Numbered from the stretch's first letter, positions 1-8,583 are shown. The stretch: DNA of 64,000 nt from Candidatus Latescibacterota bacterium (GCA_021295655.1 JAGWBX010000010.1:43441-107440), one strand, 5' to 3'. Program-made: numbers and translations. The notes: a model not told the origin generated them from the letters alone.

Positions 1-182
1 TCCATCTCCGGAAACTGCCGGGCGACGGCCTCGGTCTCGTCGGTGCTGGCGTCGTCCACGATCAGCACGGACGCCGGTTTCAGCAACTGGCGTTGAATCG
101 AATTCAGGCATTGCCACAGATAGCGGCCGTAATTGTGACAGGTGACGATAACGGCAATATCCGCCTTGCGGTCTGGATTCAT
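1..182 (-). CDS. Glycosyltransferase family 2, N-terminal part (cut by window edge)
   Basis: Only the first 60 or so codons are inside the window. The visible protein has the start of a GT-A fold: IAVIVTCHNYGRYL, the first beta strand and helix, then VLIVDDASTDET, the nucleotide-binding DDAST motif of GT2 enzymes, which transfer sugars from nucleotide-sugars to glycans or lipids. Its ATG overlaps the TGA of the upstream oxidoreductase gene by four bases (ATGA), so the two are probably co-translated. The acceptor and donor cannot be judged from this fragment. Confidence 0.85.
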   Translation of the reverse strand, partial: MNPDRKADIAVIVTCHNYGRYLWQCLNSIQRQLLKPASVLIVDDASTDETEAVARQFPEM

Positions 183-1192
183 CCGTGTACGTCCGGTGCT
201 TGCGGTCGCGGGGGAACCCTGTCTCGGGCCATGCGCAACAATTCGACCTGGTACTTCAGCCCCAGCAACCCGTCCGCGCCGGAAACGACGGGCCGAACGT
301 CCGAACCCCGCACACATGAAACAAAGGTCTGGACCAGTATGTGCAGAAAGTCGTCACATTGTAGAGATTCACTTCCGTGGACAAGGCGCGCACGGAAGAT
401 TCCATCTTCGTCGACGTAGCCCTCCCAGTCCACCATAAAACCGTTGACACCGAACCGGCGCGCCGGTACGCCCTCGTCGATATCCCGCATTACAAGGTTC
501 ACGTGGCACCGTCCGCTGCGGCCGACGTAATCGAATCGCGCCCGGTTCTCACGCTCGTCGATTTCGCAGACGGCGGTTGTCGCATCCATCCTGCCGCCGG
601 GAAGGAAGCCGATCACCAGACTCAATGCGTGCGGGGCAACGTCAGCCCAGATTTCCTCGTAGCGTTTCGGGCCTCTTCTACCCTTCACCTCCATTTCCAT
701 CGTAATCCGGGTCAAGGTGTCCCACGCTCCGCGGACCTGCTCATAAAACGCACGGTAGTGTGGTATGCCCGCCGGATATTGGGCAGACACCCCCAGCAGA
801 CGTCCCGCGTCCTTCGCTTTCGCAACGACCGCCCGTCCGTCGGACAGAATTTCATCCAGTCCTTTGTCTTTATCCCAGCAGAACGGTTTCTCGCAAAGCA
901 CGTGGGCGCCTGCGTCGAGTGCGGCAAGCGCGTGCGCCCTGTGCATCGGATACGGACTCGTTACCGCCACGATGTCGGGGGTTTCCTCCCGCAGCATCGC
1001 CTCCACGTCCTGGTACGTCCGTCCGCGGAACCCGAAGTACGATGCCAGCCTTGCGCGGGTGCGCTCGCACGAATCCTTCGTTGTACCCGCAATCGCAACC
1101 ACCTCGCATCCGGCGAGATCGTACCACCTGGCGTGATGCTGACCGATTCCACTGGCGCCGATAACGGCAACCCTGAGAGGCGTGTCGGACAT
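179..1192 (-). CDS. Gfo/Idh/MocA-family oxidoreductase
   Basis: NAD(P)-dependent dehydrogenase of the glucose-fructose oxidoreductase family, 337 residues. The N-terminal Rossmann motif is VAVIGASGIGQHHARW, and the family EKP motif occurs in HVLCEKPFCW. The C-terminal half is the alpha/beta substrate domain. I chose the ATG at 1192 because AGGAGA lies four bases upstream and the nucleotide-binding motif follows at once; an in-frame ATG 69 bases further up would add a non-homologous tail. Its stop overlaps the start of a glycosyltransferase, so a role in making or modifying an activated sugar is likely. The substrate is unknown. Confidence 0.85.
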   Translation of the reverse strand: MSDTPLRVAVIGASGIGQHHARWYDLAGCEVVAIAGTTKDSCERTRARLASYFGFRGRTYQDVEAMLREETPDIVAVTSPYPMHRAHALAALDAGAHVLCEKPFCWDKDKGLDEILSDGRAVVAKAKDAGRLLGVSAQYPAGIPHYRAFYEQVRGAWDTLTRITMEMEVKGRRGPKRYEEIWADVAPHALSLVIGFLPGGRMDATTAVCEIDERENRARFDYVGRSGRCHVNLVMRDIDEGVPARRFGVNGFMVDWEGYVDEDGIFRARLVHGSESLQCDDFLHILVQTFVSCVRGSDVRPVVSGADGLLGLKYQVELLRMARDRVPPRPQAPDVHG

Positions 1193-1377
1193 GACGTCTC
1201 CTGGACGATGCATTCGTCGAATATCCCATGTAAAATAGATATCCTCAAGTACTGGAGCCAATTCTTTTTTCGGCGCTCCGCCTCGAGGAATTGCGGTACA
1301 CGATCACTGTAACCTGAGCACCCGAACGGCTGTTCCGGTTGAATACAGACGTGATCGCGCCTCCTGATCTTTCCGGA

Positions 1378-1418
1378 ATCCCGTCACGGCGCAAGCCCAT
1401 TCTGCGCCGTGACGGGAT
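1378..1418. repeat. Perfect 16-bp inverted repeat upstream of ferritin
   Basis: ATCCCGTCACGGCGCA at 1378-1393 is repeated inverted at 1403-1418 with a nine-base loop. No T-run follows on either strand, so it is not a standard intrinsic terminator. It lies between the divergently oriented oxidoreductase and ferritin genes, 34 bases before the ferritin -35 box. It could be a weak terminator, an operator or an RNA stem. The rest of 1193-1604 holds only this repeat and the ferritin promoter. Confidence 0.7.
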
Positions 1419-1451
1419 GATCGTTCCCTTTGAGGGCATTTAAGGAAACCC

Positions 1452-1479
1452 TTGTCTTCTTTCCGCTTTTTGATATACT
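1452..1479 (+). promoter_or_regulatory. Sigma-70-type promoter of ferritin
   Basis: TTGTCT at 1452-1457 and TATACT at 1474-1479 are separated by 16 bases. Predicted transcription start is near 1486, giving a leader of about 120 bases before the ferritin ATG at 1605. Confidence 0.6.
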
Positions 1480-1604
1480 TAGGGTTCCCCTTACCCCATC
1501 AGATTGCATAAGAGACTCGCAGTTCTTCCGTGCGCAACCCATCCCGGTTTCGGCGTATTGACGTTCTGGTCGACTTTACACTCTTGTTCTCAAGGAGGAC
1601 ATCG

Positions 1605-2114
1605 ATGATAAAGGAAAACGTACAGGCTGCCTTGAACCAACAGTTAAATTCAGAACTGTACGCTTCGTATTATTATCTTTCGATGTCGGCCTATTTTCAC
1701 GCCACAAACCTGACGGGTTTCGCCTCCTGGATGCGCGCCCAGGCCCAGGAGGAATTGATGCACGCCATGAAGATATACGACTTCATCAATGACCGGGAAG
1801 GCGAGGTGGCGCTGACGAACATTGCGGCGCCCAAATGTCATTGGGACGATTCCCTCGCGGCGTTCGAAGATGCCTACCGGCACGAAAAGGCGGTAACCTC
1901 CCAGATTTACGACCTGGTGGATCTGAGCGTCGAGGAACGAGACCACGCGACCAACACCTTCCTTCAGTGGTTCGTTTCCGAACAGGTGGAAGAAGAGGCC
2001 ACTGCAAGCGACATCGTCAACAAGCTGAAACTGGTCGGCGGCGACGGCAACGGCCTGTTTCTTCTGGACAGAGACCTTGGGACCCGAAACCAGGAATCGG
2101 GCGGGCCCGAATAA
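1605..2114 (+). CDS. ftnA: Bacterial ferritin (non-heme)
   Basis: Iron-storage ferritin of 169 residues that oxidises Fe(II) at a di-iron centre and stores it in a 24-mer shell. Ferroxidase residues are recognisable: Glu16 in NSELYAS, the EE..H group in AQEELMHAMK, and the later E and QxxEE positions in VEERDHATN and SEQVEEEA. The ATG at 1605 is preceded by AAGGAGG with correct spacing; the reading frame is open further upstream, but that part has no homology. The length fits FtnA/Ftn rather than heme-containing bacterioferritin. It is a single-gene unit with its own promoter. Confidence 0.93.
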   Translation: MIKENVQAALNQQLNSELYASYYYLSMSAYFHATNLTGFASWMRAQAQEELMHAMKIYDFINDREGEVALTNIAAPKCHWDDSLAAFEDAYRHEKAVTSQIYDLVDLSVEERDHATNTFLQWFVSEQVEEEATASDIVNKLKLVGGDGNGLFLLDRDLGTRNQESGGPE

Positions 2115-2209
2115 ATGACCTCGCCGTCGGCCCAGCGGCTGCGGCACGCTGAACACCTCCACCGACCGGCGCCGATGGTGTTTCACTGCGAAAAAATCAT
2201 GATCGCATA

Positions 2210-2238
2210 TTGACAAATCGCCATTCGTATGTTATCTT
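2210..2238 (+). promoter_or_regulatory. Strong sigma-70-type promoter before the sigma-factor leader
   Basis: Consensus TTGACA at 2210-2215, a 17-base spacer and TATCTT at 2233-2238. Transcription should begin near 2245, about 465 bases before the sigma-factor start codon. Confidence 0.75.
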
Positions 2239-2244
2239 GTTATT

Positions 2245-2530
2245 TCACAGGGTTTTCTGTAAGTAGGAAGCCCAGCGGGCAAGATTGAATTCGGAGTCGA
2301 CTGCGGTTTCGGCCGACACCCCTCGGCATTGAAACGGTGATTCCGGAAGGTAGCACGCCCCGGCCGGACAGGGCCTGAGTTGGAAAACCAGGGCCGTCCG
2401 GAACGGAACATCAGGAATCGGTTCCCCTGATCGGTTCCCGCATGATGGGTCAGTTTTCCCCGAGAGTTCAACACCTCACCCCTGGAGAGGTTGAACTTTC
2501 CGAATTCCCCTTCTCCCTTTTTCGTTTCCT
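2245..2530 (+). ncRNA. Candidate structured leader or small RNA upstream of the sigma factor
   Basis: No convincing protein is encoded here. CCGGAC (2364-2369) pairs perfectly with GTCCGG (2396-2401), and inside this stem CCTG-a-GTT pairs with AACCAGG around a GGAA tetraloop (2373-2392). A second hairpin pairs GTTCAAC (2466-2472) with GTTGAAC (2490-2496). A T-rich stretch with five Ts at about 2518 follows. This could be an independent small RNA (the 6S type is conceivable) or a regulatory leader of the sigma gene. It matches no family I can name with confidence. Confidence 0.4.
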
Positions 2531-2709
2531 CCCCTTTCCAGATTGTGTTGTTCACGTACACGGTCGGCACTGTCGAACCTGTGTGTCGCGGTTCGTGCGT
2601 TCTGCACGCACCGGATCTGTCTGTGCAATCGTTCCGGGTGGATCCTGATCGATCGAACGATGCCTGGAACCGGCACACTGACGGCCGCACCATTGTCTGG
2701 GGGAAAGCA

Positions 2710-3591
2710 ATGCCTGCAACGGTAATGAGCCAGCAGAACGGAATCTCGACAAGGGGAAAGAAGCGGTCTGCGCTTGAACTCTATCTCAAGGACATCGCAT
2801 ATAACGATCTGCTCACGCCGCAACAGGAAGTGGCATTGGCCAAGCGTATCAGAGCCGGAGACCGCAAGAGCCTGGAAACGATGGTCGAGTCCAATCTCCG
2901 GTTCGTCATTACGATCGCCAAGGAATATCAGGGGCGGGGATTGCCCCTTGAAGATCTGATTGCCGAAGGCAATCTCGGTCTGGTTCGCGCGGCAACCCGG
3001 TACGATGAGACGGTGGGGGTCAAGTTTACAACCTATGCGGTCTGGTGGATCCGGCAGGGCATCCTCTCTTCCCTGGCGGAAAAGGCCCGCATGGTCAGGC
3101 TGCCCGTGAACAAGATCAAACACCTGTGCCGTATGGAGCGCATCGCTTCAAGCCTCAAGCAGAAACTCGGGAGAGAGCCGAGCATCGACGAGATTGCATT
3201 GGGGGCCGATATGCAGCCCAAGCAAGCGCAGGACCTGCTCAACGCGTCGCGTTGGCACGTCTCTCTGGATATGCCGCTGGAGGAAGGTCCGGACTCTTCT
3301 TTGCTCGAGGTCCTGGAGGATAAGGACCAGGTGTCGCCGGAAAACGTCGTGATGGAACAGGCGATGGCCGACGAAATCCGGGCCGCGCTTGATACCCTGA
3401 ATTCCCGCGAAGCCCGAATCCTGCGGCTCTATTTTGGAATCAACGGCGAAGATTCCATGACGCTGGAACAAATAGGCAATCAACTCAGTCTAACAAAGGA
3501 GCGCGTTCGCCAGATTCGGGACAAGGCGCTTGCAGCGCTTAAACACCCGTCGCGGATGCGAAAGATCCGGGCGTATCTCACAGAGAACTGA
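2710..3591 (+). CDS. RNA polymerase sigma factor, RpoD/RpoS (group 1/2) type
   Basis: Sigma-70 factor of 293 residues directing RNA polymerase to -35/-10 promoters. In order: region 1.2 (ALELYLKDIAYNDLLTPQQE), region 2 with ETMVESNLRFVITIAKEY, DLIAEGNLGLVRAA and the promoter-melting FTTYAVWWIRQ, region 3 (EKARMVRLPVNKI), and region 4 with the helix-turn-helix MTLEQIGNQLSLTKERVRQI. Region 1.1 is absent, so it is the short form. The ATG at 2710 follows GGGGGAAAG; an earlier in-frame ATG would add 73 residues of non-sigma sequence. It could be the housekeeping or a stationary-phase sigma. The unusually long leader suggests post-transcriptional control. Confidence 0.93.
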   Translation: MPATVMSQQNGISTRGKKRSALELYLKDIAYNDLLTPQQEVALAKRIRAGDRKSLETMVESNLRFVITIAKEYQGRGLPLEDLIAEGNLGLVRAATRYDETVGVKFTTYAVWWIRQGILSSLAEKARMVRLPVNKIKHLCRMERIASSLKQKLGREPSIDEIALGADMQPKQAQDLLNASRWHVSLDMPLEEGPDSSLLEVLEDKDQVSPENVVMEQAMADEIRAALDTLNSREARILRLYFGINGEDSMTLEQIGNQLSLTKERVRQIRDKALAALKHPSRMRKIRAYLTEN

Positions 3592-3596
3592 AAACC

Positions 3597-4031
3597 GTGG
3601 CACACGATACCCTCAATAATCCGGAAGTTTCTCTAAGGGGCGCCGCCACTCCCTTGCTGGATATCGTGGGCGTACATCACATCACGCTGGTTGCGCGCAA
3701 TCTGGATCGATCCAGGTCCTTCTATGAGAAATTCCTGGGTCTGAACCCCATACCACGGCCCGATTACGATTTCGAGGGCGCCTGGTACCGATGTGGAAGC
3801 CTGGAGATTCACCTGCTGGTGGCGGAAGAACACCCCGATCCCTCAAGGCGCCACGTCGCGCTCGAGGTCACGGACTTCGAACGCGTCGTCAAATCTCTGG
3901 ATGGCGGGTGGGTGCACGTTGTGGGCGGCCCCGGCATCAGACCGCACGACGGGAGCCGATTTGTGTTTCTCCAGGATCCCGACGGCAACCTGATTGAAAT
4001 CACATGCCACGGGACAAAACGCAAAGATTGA
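3597..4031 (+). CDS. VOC-family protein (glyoxalase/dioxygenase fold)
   Basis: Single VOC module of 144 residues starting at GTG five bases after the sigma-factor stop, so co-transcribed with it. Two beta-alpha-beta-beta-beta repeats are visible: VGVHHITLVARNLDRSRSFY with the first metal-ligand His, then RRHVALEVTDFERVV and DPDGNLIEIT with the later His and Glu. VOC proteins bind divalent metals and include glyoxalase I, fosfomycin-resistance enzymes and ring-cleavage dioxygenases. The substrate cannot be deduced. A bidirectional terminator follows. Confidence 0.8.
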   Translation: MAHDTLNNPEVSLRGAATPLLDIVGVHHITLVARNLDRSRSFYEKFLGLNPIPRPDYDFEGAWYRCGSLEIHLLVAEEHPDPSRRHVALEVTDFERVVKSLDGGWVHVVGGPGIRPHDGSRFVFLQDPDGNLIEITCHGTKRKD

Positions 4032-4046
4032 TTCGTTGTTGAATCC

Positions 4047-4092
4047 TGACGAAAAACGGGCCGCGATTTCCACCGCGGCCCGTTTTTCGTCA
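4047..4092. terminator. Bidirectional intrinsic terminator
   Basis: TGACGAAAAACGGGCCGCG (4047-4065) and its exact inverted copy (4074-4092) form a 19-bp stem with A-run and T-run flanks. It separates the plus-strand VOC gene from the minus-strand end of gcvPB. Confidence 0.92.
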
Positions 4093-4113
4093 GACGTGAT
4101 TCTGTCAGATAGA

Positions 4114-5565
4114 CTATTCGCGCCTTGGCGCTCGCAGCACGGGTTTCCGCGCTGCCGTGGCTTCGTCCAGCCGCCGTACGGGCGTTTGGTGCGGCGCATC
4201 GTGCAACAGTTCAGGATTTTCTTCCGACTCCCCGGCAATCTGTATCATCGCCTCGATGAACTCGTCAAGCTGTTCCAGGCTTTCCGTCTCCGTTGGCTCG
4301 ATCAGCATCGCTTCCGGCGCCACCCTGGGCAGCGGGAAATAGATGGTAGGCGGATGATGGCCGTAGTCGATCAGTCTCTTGGCGATATCCAGCGCGCTGA
4401 CCCCGCTGGACTTTTTCTGCTTCGACGCCGAGAACACCATTTCGTGCATGGGCTGCGCGGATTTCGGGCGGTCATAATGTCCATCCAGCCTGCTGGCGAT
4501 GTAATTCGCGTTCAGTACGGCCATCTCGCTGGTGCGCCGCATGCCTTCCGCGCCCAGCATTCTGGCATAGACGTAGGCGCGAATCACCATCCCGAAATTC
4601 CCGAAGAATGTACTGACCTTTCCGATCGACCGCGGGCGATCGTAGTCCAGTCCGAAGCGGTCGCCTGTTTTCGTAACGACGGGGACCGGCAGGTAAGGCA
4701 GCAACGTTTCCTTCACGCCCACGGGTCCGGACCCGGGACCCCCGCCCCCGTGCGGGGTCGTGAAGGTCTTGTGCAGGTTGATGTGGACAACGTCGAAACC
4801 CATATCTCCGGGCCTGCATTGGCCCAGGAATGCATTCAGATTCGCTCCATCGTAATAGAGCAGACCCCCGCCGTCGTGGACCACCTGCTGAATGTCCAGG
4901 ATTTCATCCTCGAACACGCCGAAGGTATTGGGATTGGTCAGCATCAATCCCGCGACGCGGTCGTTCATCTTCGCCTTCAGGTCCGCGACGTCTACGGTTC
5001 CGCGGTCGGTAGATTTCAACGTCTCCACCCGAAAGCCGCACATCGCCGCTGTTGCGGGGTTTGTTCCGTGAGCGGAATCCGGAATCAGCACGACCTGCCT
5101 GTTGTCCCGATTCTCACGATGGTACGCCGCAATCAGGGAGATGCCCACGAATTCTCCCTGTGCGCCGGCGGCCGGTTGAAACGTAAACCCGTCCATTCCG
5201 GTTACGGCCCTCAATATCCCGTCCATCTCCCACAGGACCCGCAACGCCGCCTGGGACGTCGCCGTGTCCGCGAAGGGATGCAATCCCGCAAAATCAGGCA
5301 GGCGCGCGACCCGTTCGTGTACTTTGGGATTGTACTTCATCGTGCACGAACCCAGCGGATAGAACGCCGTATCGATACTGAAGTTCATGGACGAGAGATT
5401 CACGTAATGACGGACGAGTTCCAGTTCACTGACCTCCGGCAGCGCGGGTGGGTCATTCCGGTACATCCCGTCCGGTATGGGTACAACCGCGTCGCCCGCA
5501 TCCGGAAACGTCGCACACCGCCGCCCCATTTCTCCTCGTTCAAAAATCAGCAGGTTCCGATCCAT
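4114..5565 (-). CDS. gcvPB: Glycine dehydrogenase (decarboxylating) subunit 2
   Basis: C-terminal half of the P-protein of the glycine cleavage system, 483 residues. It decarboxylates glycine on pyridoxal phosphate and passes the aminomethyl group to the lipoyl arm of GcvH. The PLP lysine lies in VHINLHKTFTTPHGGGGPG near residue 265, and the family SAHGTNPATAAMCGF motif is present. The length is normal for the split two-subunit form. Its ATG shares one base with the gcvPA stop (TAATG), so the subunits are translationally coupled. GcvH is encoded far away at 38.6-39.0 kb, and no gcvT is visible in the window. Confidence 0.96.
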   Translation of the reverse strand: MDRNLLIFERGEMGRRCATFPDAGDAVVPIPDGMYRNDPPALPEVSELELVRHYVNLSSMNFSIDTAFYPLGSCTMKYNPKVHERVARLPDFAGLHPFADTATSQAALRVLWEMDGILRAVTGMDGFTFQPAAGAQGEFVGISLIAAYHRENRDNRQVVLIPDSAHGTNPATAAMCGFRVETLKSTDRGTVDVADLKAKMNDRVAGLMLTNPNTFGVFEDEILDIQQVVHDGGGLLYYDGANLNAFLGQCRPGDMGFDVVHINLHKTFTTPHGGGGPGSGPVGVKETLLPYLPVPVVTKTGDRFGLDYDRPRSIGKVSTFFGNFGMVIRAYVYARMLGAEGMRRTSEMAVLNANYIASRLDGHYDRPKSAQPMHEMVFSASKQKKSSGVSALDIAKRLIDYGHHPPTIYFPLPRVAPEAMLIEPTETESLEQLDEFIEAMIQIAGESEENPELLHDAPHQTPVRRLDEATAARKPVLRAPRRE

Positions 5566-6902
5566 TACAGGTCTCTCCAGGCATCGACCAGACTCGCCAC
5601 GTCCGCTTTCGACTTCGTTTCAGTCACACACGTCAGGACGCACCGTGCCAGTTCCGGGAAGAAACGTCCCAGATCGATGCCGCCGGCAATTCCTCTTTTC
5701 CGCAATTCCCTGAGCGCGTCGCGCGCAGGACGGGGGGTTTCAACCACGAACTCGTTGAATGACGCACCGGAGAACTTCAGAGAAAGTCCGTCGATCTCCT
5801 GCAGGGCGGAAGCTGCCTCGTGGCTCCGGTTCCAATTCAACATTCCAACTTCCCGGAGGCCATCCGGACCGACCGACGCGAGATAAAGCGTCGCCGCCGT
5901 CGCACACAGCGTCTGATTCGTACAGATATTCGACGTAGCGCGTTCCCTTCGGATGTGCTGTTCGCGCGTCTGCAACGTCATCACGAATCCGCGCTTCCCA
6001 TCCGCATCGGTCGTTTGGCCGACCACCCGCCCGGGCATCCGCCTTATATGCCGTTCGCGCGTGGCGAACATGCCTACGTAGGGGCCACCGTAAGACAAGG
6101 GCAGGCCCAGCGGCTGCCCGTCGCCGACGACAATATCCGCCCCAAAGTCTCCCGGAGGCCGGATCACGCCCAGTGAAATCGGATTCACCGACGCGACGTA
6201 GGCCGTCGGGCGATTCCGCAACAGGCTTCCCATTGCCTCCAACGGTTCCAGTACCCCCAGGAAATTCGGATTCTGCGCCACAACCGCGGCGGTTTCGTCA
6301 TTCAATTCCGACTCGACCTGTTCCAGGTCAATCGTTCCCGCGTCCGTCCAGGGAATCTCCACCACCTCAAGTCCGATTCCCTGAACGTACGTCTCTACCA
6401 CGCGCCGGTGGAACGGGTGCAGGCTGCGCGGCAGAAGTACACGGGTGCCGTTATTGATCCGTACCGCCATCATCACCGCCTCCGCCAGGGCGGACGCGCC
6501 GTCGTACATGGAGGCGTTGGCCACCTCCATACCGGTCAACTCGCAGACCATGGTCTGAAACTCGAAAATCGCCCTGAGCGTACCCTGGCTCACCTCCGCC
6601 TGATACGGCGTATAGGCCGTGTAGAACTCGCCGCGTGAAATCATCGCGTCAACGACGCTGGGCGTGAAGTGCTCGTAAGCGCCGCCGCCCGTGAAAGACA
6701 ACTCAGGCGCCTGATCCCGCGCCGAACGGCCAAGTTCATGGATCAGTTCGAGCGCTTCCATCTCGCTGATCCCGGCGGGCAGATCAAGCGAAGCCAGCCG
6801 CAACGGTTCCGGGACGGGATCGAATAGCGCCTCGGTTGAATCGATCCCGATCGTATCCAGCATCTTTCGAACGTCCCGATTCGTATGTGGTGTATAATTC
6901 AC
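5565..6902 (-). CDS. gcvPA: Glycine dehydrogenase (decarboxylating) subunit 1
   Basis: N-terminal half of the P-protein, 445 residues, partner of GcvPB. The conserved FTGGGAYEHFTPSVVDAMIS, FYTAYTPYQAEVSQGTLRAI and SNICTNQTLCA segments match the family. Two GTG codons six bases apart can start the gene; I prefer the one at 6902 because GAGG is eight bases upstream, whereas the outer GTG at 6908 has only two. The gene follows an epimerase gene with a 37-base gap, so it may be the third gene of an operon. Confidence 0.95.
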   Translation of the reverse strand: MNYTPHTNRDVRKMLDTIGIDSTEALFDPVPEPLRLASLDLPAGISEMEALELIHELGRSARDQAPELSFTGGGAYEHFTPSVVDAMISRGEFYTAYTPYQAEVSQGTLRAIFEFQTMVCELTGMEVANASMYDGASALAEAVMMAVRINNGTRVLLPRSLHPFHRRVVETYVQGIGLEVVEIPWTDAGTIDLEQVESELNDETAAVVAQNPNFLGVLEPLEAMGSLLRNRPTAYVASVNPISLGVIRPPGDFGADIVVGDGQPLGLPLSYGGPYVGMFATRERHIRRMPGRVVGQTTDADGKRGFVMTLQTREQHIRRERATSNICTNQTLCATAATLYLASVGPDGLREVGMLNWNRSHEAASALQEIDGLSLKFSGASFNEFVVETPRPARDALRELRKRGIAGGIDLGRFFPELARCVLTCVTETKSKADVASLVDAWRDL

Positions 6903-6939
6903 TGACACAACCTCGCAAATTGCAGCATTGGAAAAGTGC

Positions 6940-7662
6940 CTATTTTTTCAGGTACGTATATTCCATGCCGTCCCGGGGCTGCCACCCCAGAATCCGCCTG
7001 GTCTTTTCGTTTGTAAAATGCCCGTGCGGCCGATCCCCGAGAATATCGAATACCTCGCAACGCGACGGCAGACGCTCCAATGGAATCTTCAATCCGGGGA
7101 GAAACGCGGCGGCGGCATCCCGCCACGACACCATGAAAGACCGGTCGTGAACCGGTTGAGAGGATGGATCGTGATCGCGGAAACTCCAGAACAGGTAACA
7201 CAACACGTGCACGTTGAAGTTCGAGGCGAAAATCCTGCAGATTTCCTGGCCCAGTCCCTTGGACAGGGCGTACAGATTCGTCCCTGGCTTGGGGGGCACG
7301 TCCGGACCGATGTGATAGTCCCAGTCCACGTAGGATTCACCCTGCACGGTAAAGTGCGGTCCTGTATTGATGACCCGACGGATGCCGTGCTTCACCGCAG
7401 CGCGCATAACATTGTAGCACCCCAGCGTATTCACGTCGAACGCGACTCTGCGGTGCGGTCGCAGGACGGACAGGTTGATGATTGCATCCATCCCTTCGGA
7501 CGCGCTGATAACGGCCTCCGGGTCCGCAACGTCCACGGGCATCATTTCGTGGGACGTTTCGAACGGCTCCAGATCGGTTATCCGCAGGGTCACGTGACCC
7601 TGCAGCGCCTTCACAACGTGCGGTCCCAACATCCCGTTGCCACCGTAAATCACAACTCTCAT
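6940..7662 (-). CDS. NAD-dependent epimerase/dehydratase (extended SDR)
   Basis: 240-residue protein with an N-terminal Rossmann motif MRVVIYGGNGMLGPHV and the catalytic tyrosine-lysine pair in NLYALSKGLGQE (YxxxK). Such enzymes epimerise or dehydrate nucleotide sugars or reduce small carbonyls. I chose the second ATG of an ATGGACATG pair because GGAG lies six bases before it. It sits 32 bases after a second epimerase-like gene and just ahead of gcvPA. The substrate is unknown. Confidence 0.8.
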   Translation of the reverse strand: MRVVIYGGNGMLGPHVVKALQGHVTLRITDLEPFETSHEMMPVDVADPEAVISASEGMDAIINLSVLRPHRRVAFDVNTLGCYNVMRAAVKHGIRRVINTGPHFTVQGESYVDWDYHIGPDVPPKPGTNLYALSKGLGQEICRIFASNFNVHVLCYLFWSFRDHDPSSQPVHDRSFMVSWRDAAAAFLPGLKIPLERLPSRCEVFDILGDRPHGHFTNEKTRRILGWQPRDGMEYTYLKK

Positions 7663-7694
7663 GTCCATCTCCGGCGCAGGTCGGATTTCCCTGC

Positions 7695-8339
7695 CTAAAT
7701 GCCAAGCGCTCTTTTGGCCTGGTCGATGGGAAACCTCGCGTTTTCCATCTCGGACTGCACGTGCAGTACCCGCCACATCGGCCCGTCTTTCGTCAGCGCC
7801 GACGCGATCGCCCTCACCGCGTCATCCATCGTCAATGCCGCGTCGCCTTCGCCCCCCACGTCGCCAAAACGCAGACACGTCACGCGCAACGAGTGCTCCC
7901 GCGCGAACTCCCTGCAGGTGAATTCACCAAGGTACCTCGCCATCGGCGCGGCATCGGTTGACGGCCGCGGCGCCCATTGCTCGTTTACGTTCCAATTCGG
8001 ATCACACGCATCAAACAGGCTGAGGGAACTCACGTATACGACGTGCCCGACCTTCTTCTCCCTGGCGGCGTGCAGCAGATTGTAGGTGCACCGCGTCTGA
8101 AAGTCTATTTCGCGTTCGTCGGTCTCCAACCCTTCGGGCAACTGCGCGAGGTGTACGATTGCATCCATCCCGTCCACGAGGGATTCCGATTCTCCATCGT
8201 GACCCAATTCACACTTTAGAAAGTCGAGATCCGTGGACACGTCCACGACGTCGGTCAACGTCACATCGTATTGCGACGAGAGGTTCGTTCCCAATGCCTG
8301 AGCCAGCGACGTCGCTCCCGAGGTAATCAGTACTCTCAT
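7695..8339 (-). CDS. NAD-dependent epimerase-like protein, degenerate active site
   Basis: 214-residue extended SDR with MRVLITSGATSLAQALG as the nucleotide-binding strand-loop-helix and VVYVSSLSLF as the serine segment. The expected YxxxK is replaced by YLGEF in APMARYLGEFTC, so the catalytic lysine seems to be missing. It may bind NAD without normal catalysis, or work with the downstream epimerase, which has an intact motif. AGGAG lies nine bases upstream of the ATG. First gene of the probable unit with the second epimerase and gcvPA-gcvPB. Confidence 0.72.
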   Translation of the reverse strand: MRVLITSGATSLAQALGTNLSSQYDVTLTDVVDVSTDLDFLKCELGHDGESESLVDGMDAIVHLAQLPEGLETDEREIDFQTRCTYNLLHAAREKKVGHVVYVSSLSLFDACDPNWNVNEQWAPRPSTDAAPMARYLGEFTCREFAREHSLRVTCLRFGDVGGEGDAALTMDDAVRAIASALTKDGPMWRVLHVQSEMENARFPIDQAKRALGI

Positions 8340-8583
8340 AACTCGCGCTCCTGTTTTTGAGAATCACGTCCGACCGCGCACAGGTTTACATTTCCCGCCA
8401 ATTAACGCTGGCTGTTCAGCCATAAGAACCGCATTCTACCCACATATCAATCGCCGAACGAATCCAGGCGGATTTTGTTCTGGCAATTATCGGCGGGGTT
8501 ATTGGCCAGCCAGAATCGTATCCGGGACCTCCTTGAGACGTCCCTCCGAACATCATATTCAACGGCTGGATACAGATCGCGAC

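Noticed and set aside
2300-2370. SRP (4.5S) RNA around CCGGAAGG at 2343-2350
   Set aside because: The tetraloop and the AGCA-like 3' side look similar, but the GUCAGG on the 5' side is missing and the flanking arms do not pair.
2245-2709. RNase P RNA or tmRNA upstream of the sigma factor
   Set aside because: None of the conserved ends or core sequences of these RNAs could be found. 6S RNA remains possible but cannot be shown by eye.
3994-5886. Open frame of 630 codons on the plus strand antisense to gcvPB
   Set aside because: It mirrors the codon structure of gcvPB/gcvPA, has no familiar motif, and lies wholly opposite genes with clear homology.
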